Below, in pieces: positions 25,369-33,100 of a stretch of DNA of 64,000 bases. Position 1 is the stretch's first letter, and every line of letters begins with the position of its first letter. A program made the position numbers and the translations under genes. The notes beneath the pieces are model-generated. The model searched no databases. It was not told where the DNA came from and saw only the letters and a list, made by a program, of their open reading frames with translations. The DNA is from CAJBNH01 sp964447285 (GTDB taxonomy: Bacteria; Myxococcota_A; UBA9042): the NCBI GenBank assembly GCA_964447285.1, contig CAYURO010000012.1, positions 49,737 to 113,736 on the forward strand. Reading direction: 5' to 3'.

Positions 25369-26211
25369 TCACTCCGCGTGCAGGCGCAGCGAGAAGTCGG
25401 CAGCCGAGACCGAGTGCGTCAGTGCGCCGACCGAGATCAGGTCCACACCGGTCGCCGCCACGGCATTCACGCGGTCCAGAGTCATGTTGCCGCTCGCCTC
25501 AAGGAGGGCCCGACCCGCCACGAGCTGCACCGCCTGTCGCAGCTGGTCCAGCGTCATGTTGTCCAGCAGGATGACCTCGGCACCGGCCGTCAGCGCCTCT
25601 TGCAGGTCGGCAAGGCTCTCGACCTCGACCTCGATCTTCAGCAGGTGCGACCCCACCGCCTTTGCGCCGAGCACCGCCGCCGTGATCGAACCAGCAGCCA
25701 ACGTGTGGTTTTCCTTGACCAAGATTCCCGCGTCCAGCGCCGTGCGGTGATTCACGCCCCCGCCCGTCCGCACCGCGTACTTGTCCAGCGACCGGAAGCC
25801 CGGCAGGGTCTTGCGTGTGTCGGCGATGCGCGTGGGGTGCGGTCGCACAGCGTCGACAAAGGCGCGGGTCTGGGTGGCGATGCCGCTCAACCGCTGCAGG
25901 AAGTTCAAGGCGGTGCGCTCGGCGGTCAGGATCGAGGCCAGACTGCCTCCGATCTCGACCACGGGCGTGCCCGCCGCCACGGCCGCCCCTTCGGCACACA
26001 GTGGCTGCACCGTCAGCGCGGGGTCGACCCGGTGCATCACCAGAGCGAACAACGGCAGACCGCACACGACGGCGTCCGATTTGGCGCGCACCGTGGCCCG
26101 TCCCTGCTGCTCGGGTCCAATGGTGGCGAGCGTCGCGTGGTCACCCGTGCCGATGTCCTCAGTCAGCGCCAGGTCGACGAGCGTTCGGACGGGCGGACTG
26201 TCGAACCACAT
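25369..26211 (-). CDS. nadC: Nicotinate-nucleotide pyrophosphorylase (carboxylating)
   Basis: Quinolinate phosphoribosyltransferase, which makes nicotinate mononucleotide for NAD synthesis. ATG 26211, with AGGAG seven bases upstream, gives 280 aa; a start 14 codons earlier would overlap the upstream gene. Diagnostic motifs are ALTEDIGTGD near the start, LNFLQRLSGIAT, TRKTLPGFRSLDKYAV, GGGVNHR and VKENH, with the Arg/Lys/His quinolinate and PRPP ligands in place. It follows the Cys-rich lipoprotein after 10 nt, which is unexpected company for an NAD gene. nadA and nadB are not in the window. Confidence 0.94.
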   Translation of the reverse strand: MWFDSPPVRTLVDLALTEDIGTGDHATLATIGPEQQGRATVRAKSDAVVCGLPLFALVMHRVDPALTVQPLCAEGAAVAAGTPVVEIGGSLASILTAERTALNFLQRLSGIATQTRAFVDAVRPHPTRIADTRKTLPGFRSLDKYAVRTGGGVNHRTALDAGILVKENHTLAAGSITAAVLGAKAVGSHLLKIEVEVESLADLQEALTAGAEVILLDNMTLDQLRQAVQLVAGRALLEASGNMTLDRVNAVAATGVDLISVGALTHSVSAADFSLRLHAE

Positions 26212-26221
26212 GACGCAACTC

Positions 26222-27586
26222 CTAGATTTTGTAGCATACTTCGTAGGGTCCACACTTCAGGCAGATGCCGGCACAGGGCTTCTTGCCGCAGCTCTCGTTG
26301 CCGCCCGTGGCCTGGGGCGCGCACTGGCCGCTGCTGGTGCACAAGCCGGTCAGCGTCTGCGGGGGGCACGCGCCGATCGCGATGGTCATTTGGCAAGGTG
26401 CATTTGCGGTCGGCAGGCACTTGCCGCTCCAGCACGATCCGGCGGGGCACACGCCGCTGCCGGACGGGCAAGGGGCGCCGTTGATGTCGCCGTGCAAACA
26501 GCCGACGGAGGGGTCGCACGAGTCCTGCGTGCAAGCGTTGCCATCGTCGCAGTTGCGGGGTTGGCCGGGGGCGCACTGGCCGTTCACACACTGGTCGCCT
26601 TGTGTGCACTCGTTGCCGTCCTGGCACGGGCCTGCGCCCTTGACGTGCGCGCATTGGCCGCCTTGGCAGATGTCGATCGTGCAGGGCAGGCCGTCGTCGG
26701 GGCACAGCGGGCCGTCCTTGGGCGGGTGGGTGCAAGTGCCGTTGTCGCAAGAGTCCAGCGTGCAGGGTTGGCCGTCGTCGGCACAGGCTGAGCCGTTCAG
26801 GACGGGCGGATGGGCGCACACCCCGGCCTCGCAGGCGTCGTGGGTGCAGGCGTTGCCATCCTCCAGACACGACAACCCGGTCAAGGCTACATGGGTGCAG
26901 CCGATGACCGGGTCGCAGGCGTCGGTGGTGCACGCGTTCTGGTCGTCGCACTGCAGTGGATTGCCGCCCAAGCACTTGCCGCCAAAGCACTTGTCGGTCT
27001 GGGTGCACGCAGTGCCGTCGTCGCACGGGACGTCGTTGATCTGAACGGACTGGCATGCGGCACCTTGGCAGCCGTCCAATGTGCAGGGCGAGCCATCGTC
27101 GCACGAGACCGCCTTCCAGCCGATGCCGTCGAAGCACTCCGCAAGCGTGCTGGCGTTGACACAGGCCTTTTGTCCTGGCGGGCAGCTGGCCGTCAAACAG
27201 GTGCCGCCGACGCACACCTGAGGCAGGCCCAGCGAGCCGGGAAGACTGCAGTCGGCCACCACGGTTGCGATCAGACCTGAGGCGTCGCACTTCTTGGCCG
27301 TGGCGCCGTCGCACCAGGTAGAGGCGGGCGCGCACACCGGCACCGGAGCATCGGGAGTGGTATCGACCGAGACGTCAGGGGTGTCGGCGACCGCGTCCCC
27401 GGCAGTGGCGTCAGTCGATCCGTCCGCCAGTACGGCGTCGGTGGCCGTCAGACCATCGGGCATGGCGACCGCGTCGGCCTCGTCCAGCAGGGTGGGGATC
27501 GGCGCGTCGACAGACGTCGAGCAGGCCGTCAGCGCAATTACGGCGGCAAGTAGCAGCTGTGTGGTGAAAAACCGTTGAGTCATCAT
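26222..27586 (-). CDS. Cys-rich repeat lipoprotein
   Basis: A 454-aa exported protein. The lipobox ALTAC places the lipid Cys at residue 22, followed by STSVDAP and an acidic/Thr-rich linker (TDAVLADGSTDATAGD, then DTPDVSVDTTPDAP). The rest is built from about eight imperfect repeats of the form CDDGNACTxDxCDxxxGCxH, the disulphide-rich repeat common in Myxococcota surface proteins. The C-terminal 70 residues have further cysteines. ATG 27586 is preceded by AAGG and by a good promoter. Function is unknown; the repeat suggests a rigid surface stalk or a binding module. It is the first gene of the transcript that continues into nadC. Confidence 0.8.
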   Translation of the reverse strand: MMTQRFFTTQLLLAAVIALTACSTSVDAPIPTLLDEADAVAMPDGLTATDAVLADGSTDATAGDAVADTPDVSVDTTPDAPVPVCAPASTWCDGATAKKCDASGLIATVVADCSLPGSLGLPQVCVGGTCLTASCPPGQKACVNASTLAECFDGIGWKAVSCDDGSPCTLDGCQGAACQSVQINDVPCDDGTACTQTDKCFGGKCLGGNPLQCDDQNACTTDACDPVIGCTHVALTGLSCLEDGNACTHDACEAGVCAHPPVLNGSACADDGQPCTLDSCDNGTCTHPPKDGPLCPDDGLPCTIDICQGGQCAHVKGAGPCQDGNECTQGDQCVNGQCAPGQPRNCDDGNACTQDSCDPSVGCLHGDINGAPCPSGSGVCPAGSCWSGKCLPTANAPCQMTIAIGACPPQTLTGLCTSSGQCAPQATGGNESCGKKPCAGICLKCGPYEVCYKI

Positions 27587-27643
27587 GGACTTGCCTTGGT
27601 GCACAGGTCGCTGGACAGCGACGCCCGGGGGGAGCGCCTGGCA

Positions 27644-27672
27644 AGGGTATCGCCCCCGCACCGTGGGGACAA
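27644..27672 (-). promoter_or_regulatory. Promoter for the Cys-rich lipoprotein and nadC run
   Basis: On the minus strand TTGTCC (27672-27667) and TACCCT (27649-27644) are 17 bp apart. Transcription would start near 27637, giving a leader of about 50 nt. It could drive the whole run down to pyk, as no gap inside that run has a clear terminator. Confidence 0.45.
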
Positions 27673-27703
27673 GGAACCGCGCAGTTCGCGGGTCGTCTTG
27701 CCG

Positions 27704-30142
27704 TCAAGGCCCCGTGCGCGGGGTCACGGTCGGGTCCGACGACTCGACTTCGACAACCACACGGGACCGCTCTCGCCCCTGCTGCGCGCCGATTTCGTGA
27801 CGACCCGCTCGCAGTCCCCACTCAAGCGCCTGTTCGACCGGCACGGGAGACCCCCACGGTGCGCCGTCGACGAACCACTGCACCAAGCCCGGCGCGGCCG
27901 ACACAGCGCGAAGGCGAACCGTCTGGGTGCGGTCGGGCAAGCGCGAGTCGCGGTAGAACACGGCCCCTGAGTGCGGTTCCAGAATCCGCAGTGTGCCCCC
28001 GCCTGGGGACGCGGACGCCGTCGGGTCTGCGCCCCTGTTGCCTTCAGCAAGTCCGCACAGCGGTGAGGTTTCGCGAGGCCTCAGTGGCAGTCCCGACTGC
28101 TGGGCCCAAGCATGGTAATCGGGCGCCAGATCGACCACGACGCGGAACGACACGTGTTCAGGGGCGCAAGCTGGGGTCGCAAGCAGGCCGTTGCGGGCGT
28201 CCACCGCAAGCTTGCGGTGCACGGAGCACGGTCCGGGGACCGACCCCGCCGTGAACCACTCGCTGGCGTGTGTACCGCAGAGGTCGGTCGCCAGCTCGCC
28301 AGAAAGCGGGCAGATATCGCGGCGTTCCACATGTTCTGGCACCGCGAAGCCGCTGCCGTCATCCCGCCCTGCCACCGCGAACATCACGTCGTGCCACAGG
28401 GGACCCGCGCCCGTCACGCCCGACACGTCCTGCATCGGAGTACCGTCGAAGTTGCCGACCCAGACGCCGACGGTCCAACGGGGCGTTGCGCCCACCGTCC
28501 AGTTGTCTCGAAAGCCCTTCGATGTTCCAGTCTTGACGGCCACCGGGAAGGGCATCTCCAGCGGCCCACCGCGACCAAAGGACACCTGACGCGCCGCCGG
28601 ATCCGCCAGGATATCCAAGACCAGAAATGCCGACTGAGCGGTAAACACCCGGTGCGGCGCTGCGGAGGGAAGTCTCGCAAGCCCCCCGTCAGGCAGTACG
28701 ATCGCGTCCAGCCAGCGAGGCTCCAGCTGCACACCGCCCCGCGTCAAGGTTGCGAAGGCACCGGTCAACTCCAGCAGCGAGACCTCGCCGTTGCCCAGCG
28801 TCAGAGCAAGGCCGTAGTGCTCCGAATCACGCCACAGCGACGCAAAGCCCAGGTCCTTCAGCGACGCTTGCAGTCGCGGCACCCCCAGCCGTTCGGTCAG
28901 GCGCACGGCCGCGATGTTGTTGGACGTGCCCAGCGCGATCCGTGCCCGCAGGGGACCGGCGAATTTCAAACCATAATTGCGCGGCGCCCAGTGACCTTGC
29001 GGTGTGTCGAAGTGCGACTCCAGATCCGGCAGCAGCGTCGCCGCCGTGACGCCCGTGTCAAAGGCGGTGGCGTACGTGAAGGGCTTCAGCGCCGATCCGG
29101 GCTGCCGCAGCGCCGTCGCACCGTTGTTTGCGCCCAGATGGTGAGGGTCCAGATAGGCGCGCGAGCCGACCATCGCCCGCACCTGCCCCGTCGCGTTGTC
29201 GATCACCACCACCGCAGCATTGCCAACCTGCCGACCCGCCAGCCGCCGCAGGTGCCGTTCCAGCAGAGGCGCGATGCGGGCTTGCAGGGCGGCGTCCAGC
29301 GTGGTGCGGATCTGCACCGGCCGCAGCGGAATCAACGGCGCCAGCTGGGACGCCACAAAGTCCGCGAAGTGCGGTGCACCCCGCGCGGGCGAGGGCGTCA
29401 GTACCCGGACCGGCTGGTCCAGCGCCGTGCGCCAGGCCGCCTCGGTGACCAGACCCTGTTCGTGCATCGTGTGCAGCAGCGTCCGCTGGGCGGCAATCGC
29501 CCGTTCGGGGTGCTGCAGCGGGTCGAGCCGTCCCGGGGATCGCGGCAATACGGCCAGGTAGGCCGCTTCTGCAAGCGTCAAGTCCTTGGCCGGCTTGCCG
29601 AAATACGTGCGCGCCGCCTCTTCTGCTCCGCGCACCAACGCACCGTACGGCACGTAGTTCAGGTACCACTCGAGGATTTGCGCCTTCTCGAACTGCGCTT
29701 CCAGGTGCAGTGCCGTCAGCGCCTCCACCGCCTTCGGGCCCAGCGTCCGCGCCCGCGGTTGCATCAGCTTGACGGTCTGCTGCGTGATCGTCGACGCGCC
29801 GGACGTCACTCGACCCGCCGTCAGGTTGCCCAAGGCCGCCCGGGCGATGGCGACAGGGTCGATGCCGGGGTGGTGCCAGAAGCGCTTGTCTTCCAGCGTC
29901 AGCGTCGCTTGCACCAGATCAGCCGAGATGTCAGAGAGCGGCACGTGGCGCGCCCGCGTTCCCAGCAGGCCGGTGTACTCCCGCAAAGAGTGCCCCATGC
30001 GGTCCTGGAGTGGGGTCGAGCCGTAGCGCTCGCGCAGCAGCCGCTCCGGGTCGTCGGGCGCAAGCCAACCGCCGCGCAGGAAGCCCCACGCCCCGACCAG
30101 AGCGGCAACCACGGCGAGCCAGCGCAAGCCTTTGCGGGTCAT
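27704..30142 (-). CDS. pbpC: Penicillin-binding protein 1C
   Basis: A bifunctional peptidoglycan synthase of 812 aa anchored in the inner membrane by a helix at about residues 7-24. The glycosyltransferase family 51 domain carries TLEDKRFWHHPGID with the catalytic Glu, and TSGASTITQQTVKLM. The transpeptidase domain has SALK of GSALKPF (SxxK), SNN of GTSNNIAAVRL, and KTGTS. The C-terminal domain of about 90 residues (around ILEPHSGAVFYRD) is the BiPBP_C domain that defines PBP1C. It starts 2 nt after the stop of the alpha-2-macroglobulin gene; this pair is known from many Gram-negative bacteria and is thought to repair and protect the wall. Confidence 0.94.
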   Translation of the reverse strand: MTRKGLRWLAVVAALVGAWGFLRGGWLAPDDPERLLRERYGSTPLQDRMGHSLREYTGLLGTRARHVPLSDISADLVQATLTLEDKRFWHHPGIDPVAIARAALGNLTAGRVTSGASTITQQTVKLMQPRARTLGPKAVEALTALHLEAQFEKAQILEWYLNYVPYGALVRGAEEAARTYFGKPAKDLTLAEAAYLAVLPRSPGRLDPLQHPERAIAAQRTLLHTMHEQGLVTEAAWRTALDQPVRVLTPSPARGAPHFADFVASQLAPLIPLRPVQIRTTLDAALQARIAPLLERHLRRLAGRQVGNAAVVVIDNATGQVRAMVGSRAYLDPHHLGANNGATALRQPGSALKPFTYATAFDTGVTAATLLPDLESHFDTPQGHWAPRNYGLKFAGPLRARIALGTSNNIAAVRLTERLGVPRLQASLKDLGFASLWRDSEHYGLALTLGNGEVSLLELTGAFATLTRGGVQLEPRWLDAIVLPDGGLARLPSAAPHRVFTAQSAFLVLDILADPAARQVSFGRGGPLEMPFPVAVKTGTSKGFRDNWTVGATPRWTVGVWVGNFDGTPMQDVSGVTGAGPLWHDVMFAVAGRDDGSGFAVPEHVERRDICPLSGELATDLCGTHASEWFTAGSVPGPCSVHRKLAVDARNGLLATPACAPEHVSFRVVVDLAPDYHAWAQQSGLPLRPRETSPLCGLAEGNRGADPTASASPGGGTLRILEPHSGAVFYRDSRLPDRTQTVRLRAVSAAPGLVQWFVDGAPWGSPVPVEQALEWGLRAGRHEIGAQQGRERSRVVVEVESSDPTVTPRTGP

Positions 30143-30144
30143 GG

Positions 30145-33100
30145 CTATTCGATCGTCAGCGTGGTCGGCGCCGACGTGCCGAACACCTCGGGCCGGTACA
30201 TCGCCTCGGCCTTGGCTCCGGGAGCCGTGAACTGGCCGCGCACGGCCGCCCGCGCGACGTAGGTGAACACGTGCAGGCCCTGAGGCATCCGGTTCACGAA
30301 GAAGCGCACTTCGTTTCCGGCCAGCTGACCCGAAGAGGCCGAAGTGCTCGACTGCACTTGAGCAACCTTTGACAGCAGCTGGTCGCCCAGGTTGGCGAAC
30401 TGCCGCTCGATGCCGCGAGAACCCGTGGCGAGGTCGAAGTCGACGGGCTCCAGACCCGCGGGCAGCCGGTCAACCACCGCGACGTACGGCCGCGCTGCGT
30501 CGGCCAGTACGTACAACGTCACGAGTACGGGGTCGCCGCGCTTGAGCTGTCCCGCTTGCGCACCCGACGCCAGATTGACCGAACGACCAACAAAGAAGCC
30601 AGCATTCTTGCCGACTTGGGAAATCGCAGTCGGGGCGTATTCGTAGCGTACGCCATAGTACAGCGCGCCGGTTCCCTTCTTCTGGAACTGCAGCCGCGTC
30701 AAACCTCCGGGCAGGTCCGCCTGCGGCACGAAGGTGTTGGCGACCTCTAGCGTGCGCTGCTGCCACGCACCCGTGGCCAGTCGCTTGTCGCCCAGAAAGA
30801 CCCCCCACGCGAAGTCGGGTTCCTGACGCTCTGAGGCCGAGAACCACCGCGCCAAGCCCTTCAACGCCCAAGCGTTGTCCTGTGTGCTGCCGAACTGGCC
30901 GTCGTTCTTGTGCGCGATCAGCCAGCGGCCGATTCTCATCGCCAGCGGATGCCCCGGGTCGATCTGGACCATCAGGTTCAAAAGCATCGCATTGGTGCGG
31001 ACTTCACTGGGCCAAAGCTCGAGCAGATCGTCGCCCGCCGGCTCTGCCAGATGCGAGGTCTCGCCATCGACGTGCAGCTTCTTGGTCAGCTCGTCCAGCA
31101 TTTCCGCGGCCCGCGCCGTTCCCCGTGCGCCGTCGCCTGCCAGCAGCGCCTGCGCGAGCAACAGTGCCGCAGACGGAGGCAGCGTGGCCCGCTTGCCGTA
31201 CAACTCGTCCAGATAGCCCGCCGCAGGTTGGCCCACCGTGCTTAGTGCCGCCAACATCAGCGCCCGCATGGCGTCGAACGCGATCGTAGACCCGTATTGT
31301 GACCGCTGGTCGGAAGCCAGCTTGCCCCGCAGCCACGTCGCACCACCTTGGAACACGGCGGGATCCACCGCATAGCCGCGCTGGCTGGCGTCGTGCAGCA
31401 CCATCAGGGCCCAAGCTGTCGCCGGTGCATCCGCCACGCTCTCGTCCGGCCACAAGGCGAACCCGCCGTCGCGCCGCACCGCCATCAGTTTGGCCACCGC
31501 CGCCTCCGCATGGCCGTGAACGGTGTCCGTTCTCTGTGGAAACATCTTGAATTGCTTATTGAATTGCTCAACATACAGCAGCGCGAGCAGCTGGGACGCC
31601 ACTTGCTCCGTGCAGCCGTAAGGGTACGCGACCAACGCTTCGATCCCCTGTTCCAGCCCCACCGCGCCTGTCGCGCTGGTCGTGATGCGCAGGCCGCCTG
31701 CCCGAGCGTCGATGCCTGTGGCCTTGGCGAATGCCTCGTCGCGGGTGGTCTGGGCGATGCCATACGTCGCAACGGCTTCCAGTGGCTTGGGATCGACAAC
31801 CGTGACCGTCTCCTGAACGGCGTCGGCGGCATCGGCGGGACCTTGGGCACTTGGCGTCGCCTTGAAGAACAGCGCGCCGGATCCGGCAACGCGCGCCTGC
31901 ACGCGGAAGGTGAACTCCCGGCTCTCGCCCGCCTTGATCTCCAGGGCTTGCTGCGCCTCTCCGACGACCGTGAGCGCTCCCTCTGCCCGCAGCGCGAGCT
32001 GACCCGAAACGTTCTTGTCCGTCGTGTTCCGCACCGTCAGCGCCGCCTCGAACTGGTCGCCGACGCGTGCGGCATTGGGCACCGACGTCAGCAGCATCAG
32101 GGGCTTGTCGACCTGCAGCGTGGCCTCGCCGTTGCCGAAGTCTGTGGGACCGTCGATCGCGACCGCCATGATTCGGTAGGTGGTCAGGTTGTCGGGCAGC
32201 GTGAATTTGGCGATTGCGCGGCCGTTGGAGTCGGTCTGCAGCGCCCCCTCCCAGAAGGCGACGTCGCGGAACTTGCCGCGGTATTCGCCGCCCGCCTCGC
32301 CGCCGCCGCCGCCGGTCTCGCCCTTGTCCTCGTCGACCGGGTTGCGCACCAACTCGTCGATCGTCGCGTAGTTGCGGACGCCCAGTGCGACCGGCGCGTA
32401 CAGGTACGCCATCGGGTCGGGGGTCTCGCGGCCGGTCAGGGCCAGCACGCCTTCATCGACGGCGAACACCGTCACCTCGGCAGGACGCGGCCGGCCTGCG
32501 GCGTTCTTTACCTCCACCGCCACTTCCATCGCCTGACCCGGTCGGGCGCGTGCCGTGCTGGGCTTGACCTCGACCAGCAGCTTGCGGTCGCTTGAGTCCA
32601 CGGCAATCTCGACGTAGCCGAGCCGGACCACCGGCGCCCCCGTATCCTTCGACGCGGCGACACCCGCCGTGCGGCGCGGGGCAAAGGCCAGCACCGACAC
32701 GAAGAAGTTGGGTTGGTGGCGAGCTTCGAGCGGGATCTCCAGGGTTGTGGCGCTGTCGCCGAGCGTCACCAGACGGGAGCGCAGGATGCCGTCGCGCTCT
32801 TCCGTCACGATGGCCTTGGCTCCGGGCACCGGGTTCTTGACCAAGATCTTCGCCGTCTCACCGATGCGGTACGACTTCTTGTCGGCCACCAACAGGCCAC
32901 CGTCGTCTTCGGGGTTCCATGTGACGTCGCCCTTCCCATAGGCCCACATGCCCAGCGTGGACTTCGACGTCCGCCCCTGCTTGTCTTTCGCGGTCACGAC
33001 CAGAATGTGGTAGCCGCTGGCGGCAGGCGTCAGCGTGCACGAGACGGGCTCTGCGGCGGCCGCAACGGTGCAGCTCCCTGAGGGGACGTCCACGGCGTTG

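Noticed and set aside
28112..30262. 716-aa open frame on the plus strand opposite pbpC
   Set aside because: All PBP1C motifs are on the other strand; this is its shadow.
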